Notes under the pieces: model-generated | The model's input: the letters and a program-made list of their open reading frames with translations, nothing else | Told to the model about the DNA's origin: nothing | Database searches by the model: none | Shown: in pieces, positions 43,953-56,457 of the stretch | Position numbering within the stretch: position 1 is the first letter of the stretch | Layout: each line of letters begins with the position of its first letter | Program-made: the position numbers and the translations under genes | From: Piliocolobus tephrosceles | Lineage: Eukaryota > Chordata > Mammalia > Primates > Cercopithecidae | DNA: 64,000 nucleotides | Assembly (NCBI RefSeq): GCF_002776525.5 | Contig: NC_045441.1 | Span: 87,857,101-87,921,100 of the forward strand | Direction: 5' to 3'

Positions 43953-46900
43953 AGAAAGTTTTTTTTTAAAGGAATTTATATAAAGTGTGTTTACATTTAG
44001 GAGCTGAAGCACTGTTTTCAGAAATGTCAATTTGATACTAGGGATCATCATGCTGTTTTTCCATTACCTTAAACTCAGAAATAAGTGGCTTGGAACTAAA
44101 ATTATTTACCATTTGGACTTTGAAAGCTTGATCAAAGCAAGACACATATTTAAAAGAGAATCAAGTCTTAAACCAGATTATTAAAAGAGCCCTAAATTTT
44201 TGTTTCAATTACATATCATAAATAGTTGAACATATTTATTAAAGAGAAATATTTGTACATCATTTCGGCAAACTATTTTGATATTTAATTGGAAATGACA
44301 GACCATATTGAAGTTTATTAAAAGAATCTTATTAATAGTAACTTCACAGGCATAACAACCACTGCCATAGCCTCCATTAGTAAAACAAAAGGTGAATTTG
44401 TGATTTAATAGAATGGGAATAAATAGAATTGAAAACAGGTCCAAATCAGGAATGATGTGGCCAGCTAGACATGAGTTGGGGAGATTTTGATTTTTGCCTT
44501 CCTACAGGTAAAAGAAAAACCAGCAAGCATTGAATCATTAGTTCATAAATTAGAGAGCATTTGTTAAAGAGGACCCCCTTGTGAATAGGCTTGTATGATG
44601 GGTTGGGAAAAAAACATAGATATAAATCAAAATAAAGAAACTGTATGCTTCTCTAAATCTTATCCAAGTTTTGGTATAAAAGTTAGACTGGAAACTCCCC
44701 AGGATATTTTTTTCCTGGGATGTTTCCAATATGTTTCATTTTCAACTAAGATAGAAAAAACATATCACAATGACAGTCTTCAGGGCAAATTATGTGAAAC
44801 CATGAAAATGCAGAAATTTTGTTTGTTTTTCCAATGAAAATTTCTGAAATCTGAAAATGCTAAAGTTCATAATAGAGAGTTATGGTAGCCAGAAACTTCA
44901 ATCTAATTTACTTAAATCCAATTAAAGAAAGTTATGATAAATGGCTCTCTTATGTAATATTTCTGCAGGTAATTTTGTGCTCATCCAGTAGATGATTTCT
45001 GAAACCTGAATATCAACACATGCTTGTAATGTCTTTAAGATATGAAAATCACACATACATACATATACCTATACACAAACACTCTCTAAAATAACCAGAC
45101 ATTGTTAAAGAGACCCTCTTCTCATACCACAGCTATATTCAAATGATATTTATGAACCGTTTAGACTTCTTCAAATTATATTGGCCCCTTGGGGTACACT
45201 GAAATCACAATCTGTTTATCAGTTTTTTTCTTGGGTTCTGTTATCTGTGTTCTTTGCTTCCATCTGTCTTTTCCTTGGTTTCCGTTTTTCCTATACATTA
45301 TTATTCTCCTTTATTGCCTTTTAATATTTCCCTTAAAAATAGTTTTGCATTTTGAAGTTTGTTTGTTCTTATTCCTTTTTTTAGATGGAATGACAGAGAG
45401 GACACTTTTCTAATTGTTTAGTGTGATTATTATAAATATCCAAAATCAGAGGACAAAAGATATGTATGCAGTGTGATCTGCCACACAGCATAAAACACTG
45501 CAATTATTTAAAAATCAGACTTTCATATTGTTGTTTATCTTTTATAATTTTCAATAAATGTTAGTCTCATAATTTAAATACAGTTTTTATTGAAGTTTAA
45601 CATACCTTTTTTAAAATAATTATTTTATTGTCTTTTTTGTTTCCAGAAGTGAAATGGGCTTTTTTCCTTTTAGTCTGCTAAATTATATTATTTTACTGAC
45701 GAGTCAAGTAAGCTTCTATTAGAATAAAGTAATTATTTACAGAGAAATGGTAAAATCTGAAAAGGATCATAAAATTTTTTAATCAAACAATGAATGAATT
45801 TTGGACAACTTATGGAAACATGGAAAATAGATGTGATAATTTTTAATTTTTAATCCCTTACTTTCTTTTACAAGTTTGCTGCAAATGAATTAGGGATATT
45901 AAAGAAACATTTGTTCAAGAGATTTTCATTATAAAAAAATTCCAATAAATTATTTTAAAAATATAACTGTTTAAGCAATTCCTAACTTGCTAGGTCCCTC
46001 TATCATGAGTCTACACTTCTATCAGTAGACAAGACTATATTTCTACTACCTGTTTGGGCACATAAAGTTAGAGTATCTACTTCTAAACTATAAGTATTCA
46101 TATAAATAAGAGTTTATGTTTTATTTTCTTATAAAAGAGATCAATGATAATCATCTGATTCTGTACCGGATAAAAATTATTCATCGGGGAGACTGTCTGA
46201 CATGGGGAAGAGTGAGAATTCTAGAGGCAGATCAGATTGAATCCTGCTTCCAGCGATAACAAAACCATGACTTTGGGTACAGTAACGTCTCAGAGACTCC
46301 CTCATTTGTTAAAAAGAAAAAAAAAAAAAAAGGTGATAATCATAGTAATATTGACCTTACAGTGTCCTTGTAGGACTCAAAAGAAATGATTGTGTAACGC
46401 TCTTTACATAGTTTGTCATGTAGCAACTGTTCAATTACCATCATCATCATGATTAACAATAGTAGCCACACACTGTTTAACACAGGAAAATAGCTCTCAG
46501 CAACATAGGAAAATAGATCCAACAGCCTGATTTTTGGAAGTTAATTATACTCATTCTGATTTCTTGTGCATTTTTTTTTCTTGTGAAAAAGAGTGGTGAC
46601 ACAGAAAACCCTAAAGTTTTGATGGGTTAAGGTGCCTGAAATAATAAGTAATATACAGAAATACCTAGATGAGGACATTTCCCATAAAAATTGGCTTCAA
46701 GAACATTAAAATAAATGTCCAATTGCAGAATGTCAATCTATCTGACAGTGTAAATCTCCTTAAAGCAATTTAATTCAGATTAAAAAGATAACTTGGCTTA
46801 TGTAGGAGAATGAGGGATCTGTTTCAAATCCATCACGTTAACCCTATCAATAACCCACTATGACCCATGATTGAGTAGTTTTAATTAAGTTCAGTTAGGG

Positions 46901-47029
46901 TATTGGGGGAAGGGTACATTATTTAGCCCCTCATTAATAGTTAACATGATTATTATAAATATCTCTATAACTATTGTAGTTTGAGAATCTTTCTTTTTTT
47001 ATTGAATTTATTGTTTTCTTTGCTACAGA

Positions 47030-47120
47030 GCAATACCATTTGGGGAACTCTTGTCTCCTAGGAGTTTCAATGCTACCCCACTTCCAGCACTATAAAACAG
47101 AGGCCTGCTGTTTTAATCAC
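47030..47120 (+). promoter_or_regulatory. Candidate TATA-box core promoter
   Basis: A consensus TATAAAA lies at 47091-47097 in a stretch distinctly richer in G+C than its neighbours. A start about 25-30 bases downstream would fall in the pyrimidine-rich 'ttttaatcacgcctctctc'. This is a pattern-based inference. No transcript evidence is available here. Confidence 0.35.
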
Positions 47121-47549
47121 GCCTCTCTCTCTCTCAATGTTGTTTGCGCCCTGGTACAACCCATCTGCCTTGAATCTAGTGCTCCACTGGGGCTGCACAC
47201 ATCTGCCAGCCAGACTACCTTCGTACACAATTACTCAATCCACCGTAAGGCTCTTTAATAGGAAACAAGTGTGACAACGGCAAGCCTCTTTTTTTTTTTC
47301 CTCCTCCCTCTTAAACCACAGAGTCAAATAGCTCTAATAGAGATGAAGCTTGATAGATCCGCCCAGGTGTAGGTGAAATGGTAGAGCCTCAGGGCTAATA
47401 GATGCTGTGCTCTCACGCTGAAGTTTAGCACTGTGTCCTGTCGGGCTCTCTAGCATCAGTGCGATGGGTTGCTCCTGGTACTGTTACAAAGTGAACACGC
47501 TTCTTGCCACTCACGTTTATGCCTAATCCGGAGGGCAACCTGGAGCTAG
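47121..47549 (+). other. Candidate first exon (unidentified gene)
   Basis: The sequence downstream of the TATA-like box is GC-richer, free of repeats, and ends at 'ctag|gtaaga', a good 5' splice site (GT at 47550-47551). An alternative end is 47604 before 'gtaagt', where the intron side is perfect but the last exon base is A. Short upstream frames exist, for example 47040-47258. One starting 'ATGGACAAAGGACAACGAATG' at 47582 is interrupted or continued only across the second splice site. I do not recognise the gene. It could equally be a non-coding RNA exon or a conserved enhancer. Confidence 0.3.
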
Positions 47550-50500
47550 GTAAGAACAGAACAGCCCTTTGACTTCAACGCATGGACAAAGGACAACGAA
47601 TGCAGTAAGTGGAAAAAATTATCTTTCTTTCTTTTACTTGGGAATTAATTAAGGGTGTTTACTCCCAGGGAATCCTCTAAAGGCTGTGCAAAAGTGAACT
47701 AAGACAAAGCTTATGTTCATAACCCCATGAATTTTCTCCAGTTTCATTTTGCACAATGCCCTGGCACTGTCATTAATACTTAAATACTCCTGAAGTGACT
47801 CCTCATTCAGAAGGTCTCGGAAATGAAATGTGGTGCTAATAATACTGTTAATTCAATCCTATATTTTGGCATATTAACTGCTACTTCTGGGTGAAATGTC
47901 CTTTATTACTGTCAAAAATGATGGTGGCAAGTGTTTTGTCAGTTTCGAGAGCAAACAAAAAAATCTTTAAGAAGCACATACCCTTCTTGAAAATGGATTT
48001 CACTTTTATGCATAACTATACTGCTACATTACTCCTCATACATTGATGTGAGGAATTTGCTTATAATTTTTACTTAACACATCTGTTCTATAGCTTGATC
48101 TCTTACTAGAAAAGTGACACTAAAAACTCCTTTAAAAGAATATTAGGTTGTAGCAGCAATGACAATGGGAGTGAATTTTTAAAACAAACAAAACAAAACA
48201 AAAGGTCATTTGTCTAATAACATAAGAAAGTATATTAAAACCAGATGTATGAAATCTCAACTTTGACTTTTTAGTCTTTCATGCTTGGTTTAAAGCAGTC
48301 TTCACTTTGCGTTTATTTTGCATTTACAACTTCGGATTCACCATTAAACTACGTTTGAACTTGAAGTTCAGGTTTGATCTACGTACAGCCTTGTTCCTTG
48401 AGCCCACTACTCTGATTTTTACTTGGCTATGGGGAATCTTTTTACTACCATACCATATATTCTGAATTGTGTTAACAGGCTAACTGTGGTGGACTTTCAG
48501 GTGGAATGTCAGCCAATGTAAAAGAATGTGTTTGCTGCTCAAATGTATGATGCTTCATGTAAGAAATAAACATATGCCCTACCAAAGATTCCAGTTATTA
48601 TTTCTAAATTAATCCATCAAACATTGCACAAAGCTGATCAGATTAAAGAAAATGCAACAAAAACTGTCTGTACTTCTTATCTATTAATAGTCCTTTGAGT
48701 TGATTTTTAAAAATTTAACCATTATTAATTTGAAAAATTAGTCTGGAAGACGTTGTCATCTCAAAAGGCAATGCACATATGTGGAGTAGATAGACAGGCA
48801 AAATTAGACAAAACAGTATTGCACTGTTTACTTAATTCCCCATCGGCTAATGTTTTGTTTTTATTTTCTAACTATTATAGATGGACATCATTAAAAATGA
48901 TGATTTAAAAGCCATGACGGTAGAATCTTGATGACTCCTTTGTGTATATTCAGAAATGATTTAGCTTGGATAAAGTTGCTGCTATGAGAGGTTTAATTAA
49001 TTGTTTCTAGTTAAATATATTTCTTTAAGAATTGCATTTGACATTACTGATGGTGGAGTAAACGGAGTTTCACAGTCATTCTTCATGAAATACTTTAACC
49101 GACAATCGTTGGCATTGAATAGCGGTCAATGTCTACCCCCTACAGGGAGAGATTCTAATTTCACTATGCCTTCCCCAGCACATGAATGCCATAGAGTACA
49201 GTTCACACATATGAATGCCGTAACCGTGTCAATGACTTCAACAAGTGCCCCTTAATGAAAAGGTCAGCTCTGTGATTAATAGGAAGCTGGTTTCAAAGGC
49301 TGGACCTCACTTCAGCACGGCATTTAGATTTGTTTTTTCTTGATTTACTCCATTTGCCTTTCAAAGTGTAATAAAAATCAAGTAGTATTATATCGCACAT
49401 TTTTAATGCATTGTGGTTGCTTTCATATGATAGCAGCACAACAGTATATTTGGTTTAGTAAAGAAAAAATAACAACTAAGTGAAAAAAATCAATCGAGCT
49501 AATAATTGGCGAATGAAATTTTTACTCTTTATCCAAATGGAGTATATAACCTTTGCTTAAGTTTCAGTTAATTTAATGAACTTTTAAAAGGCTCTGTAGG
49601 GATAAAGGTAGAGTGGGAAAAAGTTTGATTTTTTAACCTAAGTTTATTATGCTTAAATGTGCTAGCAAGTGAATATACACAAGTAACTCATGAAGATAGT
49701 GATTTTTCACTAATGGAGAAAAATCATTGATGAATATAGCTGAGTGAGGATGAAGAGAATAATTTTAAGCCTAGTGACAATCTCAAAGGATCAAATTTAT
49801 AATGGTGGTGGTGTTATAGTCTTTCTAGTTAAAGAGTTTTTTTTTTTTTTGCTGGAAAAACATTGTGGTTATATCCAACTTATATTTTTTAAATGATTCT
49901 TTTTTACTAGAATTATAATTTGTTAATAAATATCATAACGTTAAGGCAATGAATAAATCAAGTGGTCCTTATATATTTAAAACTTTTTTTCATGTATTAT
50001 TCATTTTGTGTCCCTGTAGATTTATCTATACATGTTTTCAAATAAGATTGCAATATAAGTAATTGAAGAATACACGTAATATAAGTATATATACTATATT
50101 TATCACATATAAAAATTGCTATATGCTTAGAGGAAAATCATCAGAAGACGTAGGATATATCAACTTATTCTAAGGGATATTCTCTTTGTAATAAATTTTC
50201 TTTTTTAACCACATGTCAACACATATAGAACTTAATAACTTCATGTTCACTTATAGTGAAGGAATTATATTAGATATCAAGATTGAAAGTGTAGAAAAAA
50301 GGAGTTCAATATTGAATGCCAACATCACACAAGAGGAGTTTCCAACAGCCACTCAAGGAAGAGAAAAATCTAGTACCTCTGTAAAATGGGCACAGTGCTT
50401 CCCGGATGTGTCACATTTTGTCAATGGCCACAGCTACGTCTTCCCAGTACTCTATTATTCAAAATTCCATTTTTTTGCTCTGAATTGGAAGCCAACTACT

Positions 50501-50586
50501 TCCAGAGTTCTAATGAATAACATTAGTGGGGCTCTCACAAAATACATTCCTCAAAACTGCCCTAAACATGCCATGATTTATTTAGT

Positions 50587-50671
50587 TCTTATAGTCCAAT
50601 GAAGTAGGTAGCGTTCCTATTCCCATTTATGAATGCGAAAATGGATTGGTTAAGGGACTTGCTTAGTGTCA
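50587..50671 (-). mobile_element. MIR SINE, part left of THE1 LTR
   Basis: 'cctattcccatttatgaatgcgaaaatgg' and 'ggttaagggacttgcttagtgtcatgcag' match the reverse complement of MIR. It resumes at 51031 with 'gtagtaaatagtgtaacttggg'. Confidence 0.75.
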
Positions 50672-51030
50672 TGCAGATGGTTTGGCTCTGTGTCCCAACC
50701 CAAGTCTCACCATGAATTGTAATAATCCCCATGTGTCAAGGGCAGTACCAGGTGGAGATAATTGAATCATGGGGGCGGTTTCCCTCATGCTGCTCTCCTG
50801 ATAGTGAGTGAGTTCTCACGAGATCTGATGGTTTGATAAGAGGCTTCCTTCTTTGCTCAGCACTCATTCTGTCTCCTGCCACCCTGTGAAAAGGTGCTTT
50901 CTGCCATGATCGTAAGCTTCCTGAGGCCTCCAAAGCCATGTGGATCTGTGAGTCAATTAAATCTCTTTTCTTTTTTAAATTATCCTGTCTCGGATATTTC
51001 TTCATAGCAGTGTGAAAACAAACTTATATA
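50672..51030 (+). mobile_element. MaLR solo LTR (THE1-like)
   Basis: 'atggtttggctctgtgtccc', 'gaatcatgggggcggtttccc', 'gtgagttctcacgagatctgatgg', 'gatcgtaagcttcctgaggcc' and 'tgtgagtcaattaaatctc' fit a THE1-group LTR. No internal sequence and no clear 5-bp duplication. Confidence 0.93.
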
Positions 51031-51066
51031 GGTAGTAAATAGTGTAACTTGGGTTCAAATTAACTT
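51031..51066 (-). mobile_element. MIR SINE, part right of THE1 LTR
   Basis: 'ggtagtaaatagtgtaacttgggttcaaatt' continues the MIR ('agctagtaagtggcagagctgggattcgaa'). Confidence 0.65.
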
Positions 51067-51680
51067 TACTTGAGGGAAGATGCTACCCCAACCACCGGAC
51101 TCTACTACCTCTCTAATGGATGACTTCATTATTAGTGAAAAGTTGGCTTTATCTCTGACCATCTTATCTGGACTACTTGAATTTAGAAAGAAGGTACAGA
51201 ATGAAATTGATGGAATGCCCAATCAAATAAAGCATAACTAGTTGGTTGTCAATCAGTGAGTATGATCTCACTTCAGGTTACGTCACTCAGTACTTTACCC
51301 CACTATTTTCAGAGGTTTTACTATAGGTAAAGAAGGAGTTGCAGTTATATTTCTGACATGTGAGGAAGAGCTGACCCTTCAACTCTCACTCATTTCACAT
51401 GTCCACACCTGTTAATAGTGGGCCTCTGGGAAGTTTGTCTCTTCAGGGTATTTCCAACCCAGTGATGTCTGGCTGACTGACAAACAGAGATCACTCTAAT
51501 CACAATAGTCTTTCAATGAGAGTCACCTAAACACATTCCCACCTGCAAGGCATTGAAAAAAAACAAGAGCTGTCAACCACTTTCAAAGACTTTTAGGCCT
51601 CGGTTATTCAATAAGACTATCTGGATATTTGTTTCTTGAAAGATAGAATGCCAATTGAATTTTCTCCTTACCTGTGGGGA
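51067..51680. other. No feature recognised
   Basis: Unclassified sequence preceding the compound microsatellite. Confidence 0.5.
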
Positions 51681-51682
51681 GT

Positions 51683-51847
51683 ATGTATATATGTATGCAT
51701 GTGTATGTGTGTGTGTGTATATATATACACACATGCTTGGTGTGTGTGTGTGTTTATATATATATATATACACACACACGGTTGGTATATATATGTGTGT
51801 GTGTGTGTATATATATATATACACACACATATATATACACGCTTGGT
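51683..51847. repeat. Compound TG/TA/CA palindromic array
   Basis: Successive (TG)n-(TA)n-(CA)n blocks, each self-complementary, are separated by related spacers: 'gcttggt' at 51735, 'ggttggt' at 51780 and 'gcttggt' at 51841. Spacer distances are 45 and 61 bases. Open frames on both strands (Y/I/T/H and C/V-rich) are products of the repeat, not genes. Confidence 0.93.
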
Positions 51848-53779
51848 AGACTTGTAAAAAACATAGCCTGGAAAACACCTCTTTGTAATATTTCATTTAA
51901 AATATAATTTCCTATAACCTACATATGTGGTATGTCTGTCTAGTGGAAAACATTCTTCTCAAGACAGACATTCATCATTATGATTGAGATTCTTAGTGAA
52001 GATAAAAAAAAATATATATTTTTGACAAAAAAATCCTTATATCTTATATTTTCAATATTATGGGCTTATCCTTTCCCATATAAACACAGCATATTCATTT
52101 TAAAGAGATTTTTGTTTTATTTTTAACAGTCCATATTGTTATAATTATTAAACCAATACATAGTTTACTTTTACAAACACAAGCAGATTCATGCAAGGCA
52201 AATGGAGTGAACATGGGGAAATTCCTTCAAACCTGAACAACCCCAACTCATTTTCTACAAAAGAGTAGGTAGAAATAAATGTTCTTTTAATTCTCATTTT
52301 TCCTTTGGTTTGCATAAAAGATATCTAAATATGATCAGCATTTATAAAGTCATACACTATTCTTATTTTTTTAAAGAGAAAAAAACAGTTTTTAAAAACT
52401 AATCTCAAGATCCTGGAAAAATTAATCTGTGGTGACAGGATCTGAAAGCTCTAAATACCTTGAGGATTGATGATTACTTAAAAACAGTGGTCAAAGACTT
52501 CCTCTATCACTATCATTAGTCAAAGAGATCCACAAGTTAATTTCTTGAAGTTAATCTTATCCTCATAAATCCTTTTTTAATTATCCAGTAACTACTTTAT
52601 TTTTATTTGTAGGTTCATCTTAAGTGGAAAGGTGTTTCTCTCCCTCTTTCTGTTCTTACTTGACATTACAAGCCTTTCACCAGGGAACCAGTCTGGAATT
52701 AATTCTTAATCTAATTGCTTCTGGCTCATGTTCCAGGGAAATATTGGTAACACTGCAGACCTAGACATTGCTGGTGGACACTTCTATCCAGATCCGGGTG
52801 CTAGCTATCTCTGCTCACTTCCACAGTTTCAAACACCCTGAAGTCCCAGCCCGCAGTCACAGCAATCAACCTAGTTCATGGTTTGGGTCCCTTTGCATGG
52901 GGCGGGGCAGTGGGAGGGTCTTGGTCCCAGTTTCCCTACATGAGTCAGACTCCTGGCCACCTGGGTCTGGATTTGCAGGCAGCCAAAATCTAATAGTTTT
53001 TCATTTCTAGCCCTGTTTAATATTAAATATTTCTTTTCATTTGAGGCCCATTAAAATACCAATTTTTTTAAGCATGGGTATACATTTTTATTATTATCAT
53101 TGCTTTATGTTCACAGTAGAAGTTAGCTGCAGGTATGTCTAAAGCAAGAAATCAAGGAGGTATCTAATTAGTAGTAACTTCAGTTTTGTTTTATTACTTA
53201 ATATTGTGCATTTCAAATTTGTATGGAAGAGACAGAGAAGAATCATTAGTATTCTATCTGTACTTCTATTAAAAATTTGAAGATTTAACCTTGTTTTTTC
53301 TAGTGAGATGCACTAATATGCTTGAATTTTACACGCTACATAATCATGTTTTTCCAATAAATAATATTTTTGGTCACTCTGAAATTTATTTTCCTGAAAT
53401 AAATTAAATACTATTAACTATGTGATATATTTCTGTGTTTATAATTATACTTGGCTAACTCACAAATCCAAAATTCTCTAGAACGAGAATAGTGAGCATT
53501 AAGTGAAAATACTGGGGCTTGGGTCTTCTTTGTGGCAATCACTACCTTGTTTTCAAAATGTACAGAATATCCATCATGCAACATTTGTGTGAATACTTGT
53601 GAATAAACTTTGCAAAACCATTTGTAAAGTACTCTAGGAAATTCTGAGAAGTTACTATAAGATAGAACAGAACACAGGAGCATGCACAAGCCATATATAT
53701 GATGTTTCATGTAATATGCTTGGTAGACTTGTAAAAGATTTTAGATGTAGTATAAGAATAAATGTTTGATGGTTTGATG
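51848..53779. other. No gene; one GC-richer patch
   Basis: 52740-53000 is markedly GC-richer ('ggggcggggcagtgggagggt') and has an AP-1 consensus TGAGTCA at 52941-52947. 53718-53736 repeats 19 bases found at 51841-51859. No exon is supported. Confidence 0.45.
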
Positions 53780-53790
53780 TAATTTGTTTT

Positions 53791-54093
53791 TTTTGTATTT
53801 GTTTTTGTTTTTTTGATGCAGAATCTCTCTCTGTCGCCAGGCTGGAATGCAATAGCGCAATCTCGGCTCACTGCAACCTGAAACTCCCTGGTTCAAGTGA
53901 TTCTCCTTCCTCAGCCTCCCTAGTAGCTGAGATTACAGGCACGTGGCACCACGCCCAGCTAATTTTTGTATTTGTGATAGAGACAGGGTTTCACCATGTT
54001 GGTCAGGATGGTTTTGATCTTCTGACCTCTTGATCTGCCTGTCTCAGCCTCCCAAAGTGCTGGGATTACAGGCGTGAGCCACTGTGTCCGGCC
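53791..54093 (-). mobile_element. Alu (AluS/J age) with TSDs
   Basis: A reverse Alu with an impure T tail and many substitutions. Flanking duplications 'taatttgtttt' lie at 53780-53790 and 54096-54106. Confidence 0.95.
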
Positions 54094-54529
54094 TATAATT
54101 TGTTTTATATCATATACATCATAATGCCTATTTTCCTTTTTAGATTAAAATATGTTGTAATGATATTTAATCATTAAACATATTTTTGAGCCTAATTTCC
54201 ATTTCACCAAGGAATCAAAATTTCTTTCACTGGACAAGAAAACACTTATCAAACCTTTTCCCAATTTGTAAACTTCATGAAAGACTCATATTTGATTAAT
54301 ACTATTTCTAAATGAGCTTCTTCTCTATCCCAGTTTTCTACAATTTCAGAAATGAAACAAAGTTAACAATGGGAGCCCCAAATCTTTATTACTTGAAAGT
54401 AAGCCCTACAATACTGAATCTTTGAATTAAGTTCGGTTTACCCATTCAGTCACAGCTAATATTGTCTTGAAGCATGGTAAAGAAGAGAAAATTGTTAGTA
54501 CTGGTAAGGATGTCTGAAATTCACATAAA
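54094..54529. other. No feature recognised
   Basis: Unclassified sequence between two Alus. Confidence 0.5.
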
Positions 54530-54822
54530 GCGGGAGCAGTAAATCACACTTGCAGTGTCAGCACATTTGGAGGCCTAGGTAAGAGGATTGCTAGAGCCCA
54601 GGAGTTCATGACCAGCCTGGGCAACATGGCGAAATCTCACCTCTACAAAAAGCAAATACAAATATTAGGGGTGGTGAGTGCCTGTAGTCCCAGCTACTCA
54701 GAAGGCTGAGGCAGGAGAATTACTTAACACCAGGAGGTTGACGCTATAATCAACCATGATCGCCCCACTGCACTCAGCCTGGGTGACAGAGTAAGACCCT
54801 TTTTTTCAAAAAAAAAAAAAAA
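54530..54822 (+). mobile_element. Old Alu (AluJ-like)
   Basis: A highly substituted but complete Alu: 'gggagcagtaaatcacac' at the start, 'cagcctgggcaacatggcg' mid-element and 'ctgggtgacagagtaagacc' with an A-tail at the end. Confidence 0.93.
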
Positions 54823-56126
54823 AATACATAAAATATTAACATGTATTTTCATGTTTGTTCTCAGCTACCCCATGAAATAGTACCAAAAAAACTTTGATTT
54901 TTTTCACTTCTTAAATAATGATAAAAGTATATTTTATCACATCCAATACTGTGGCCAAATATTTACTTTATACATGAAAATTTGAGTAATGTTAGTTTAT
55001 GTGCAAACATTTAAATTTTATTTAAAATATTAAAAATATGTTAATAAATTTGGAAAAGGAACATTACTGCAGTAACTACTATGCGTCATGTGACTTACAT
55101 TATCTTATGTAATCTTTATATTAATGAATAAAGGTAGATTTGTCATTTCCATTTTACAGATGAGCAATGTGTTCTATTTTCTTGAATTTCTAAAGAAGAT
55201 TAAGCATACAAAAATCTATTCAGCTGACTACTCCAATTATAAAAGCAGTAAATGTGTACAAACATGCCAAGATGCCCACATGCAGTGCAGGTTGCAATAG
55301 AAACTGTTTGTATTATATAGTTCCATTCCTCTGGACTGGAATTTAGAGACTTGTACTACTTCAATACATTATGATCCTGAAGGATGAGCATACAAACTTT
55401 ATTTGTATGAGTCATAAGTATCTTAAGAGCATCAGTATTGCCATCATATTTTGATTCAAGAAACTAGTAATGCCATTCTTTGGAATGTATTCTACTTACT
55501 TTTATGAGGATATAATGCTAAAGAAGATGTCACCAGTCGGAAATGCTATATTTTTACATAAAATCTTTACATCCTATGTTAAGGTATGTTTATTAATTTC
55601 AGTGTTACAATGTGATAAAAACTTGCTCTGTGTGTGTGTGTGTGAAAGTGAACAAGTGAATATATGCGTACATAAGTAAAAGCCTCTACTTGGCAGCATT
55701 CCTATTAGATATTCCGCAGTGATAGGTTTGTTAAATTAAAAAGAATAATTTTTATTTTGTTTAAATAACTATAGTCTATAATTTAAAAAGCTCTCATCAC
55801 AAATTTTTGTATGCACCAACAAGAAAAATGTATGCATTTAAAATATTTGTTTCCTGTTTTATTCAGACTTTTAATGTCTTGAACATTTAGGTTAACCACT
55901 TGCTATTCTCTGCTGCTATAGGAGCACTTCTTTTTTATTATTTAATGTGTAACTTTAAACTGTGCTAAAGCTACCCGCAGCCTTACACAATGGTCTTCTA
56001 GGTAGATTATAATATTTTTAGTACTGTATTATTACCAGCACTGTTTTTTGATGTTTTGTTTTGTTTTGTTTTTTTTAAGCAGTTCATTTTGGAAATGGTG
56101 AACTTTCCTTTTTGACTGTGACAAAA
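54823..56126. other. No gene; short TG run
   Basis: AT-rich sequence. A (TG)n run lies at 55628-55644. No exon or repeat family is recognised. Confidence 0.5.
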
Positions 56127-56136
56127 CCCAGATTTT

Positions 56137-56447
56137 CTTTCTTTTTCTTATTTATTTATTTATTTAAAACAGAGTTTTGCTCTTGTTGCCCAGGCTGGAG
56201 TGCAGTGGCACAATCTCAGCTCACTGCAACCTCTGCCTCCCGGGTTCAAGCGATTCTCCTGCCTCAGCCTCCTGAGTAGCTGGGATTACAGGTGCCCACC
56301 ACCACACCTCGGTGATTATTTGTATTTTTAGTAGAAACGAGGTTTCACTGTATTAGCCAGGCTGGTCTCGAACTCCTGACCTCAGGTGATCTGCCCACCT
56401 TAGCCTCTCGAAGTGCTGGGATTACAGGCATGAGCTATTACGCCTGA
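56137..56447 (-). mobile_element. Alu (AluS-like) with TSDs
   Basis: A reverse Alu with a TTTA-rich tail, flanked by 'cccagatttt' at 56127-56136 and 56448-56457. Confidence 0.96.
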
Positions 56448-56457
56448 CCCAGATTTT

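Larger units (their letters stand above)
43953..50586. other. 6.6-kb repeat-poor block
   Basis: No Alu, L1, LTR or DNA transposon is recognisable across this stretch, unlike its surroundings. It contains the candidate promoter/exon listed next. Open frames at 49001-49255 and 50213-50602 show no recognised domain. Confidence 0.6.

Noticed and set aside
50213..50602. 129-codon + strand frame as a gene
   Set aside because: No recognisable domain, no flanking splice or promoter signals, and its 3' end runs to the edge of a MIR; probably chance, though unverified.
51573..51907. Long frames rich in Y, I, T, H, C and V
   Set aside because: Produced by the TG/TA/CA repeat array in every frame.
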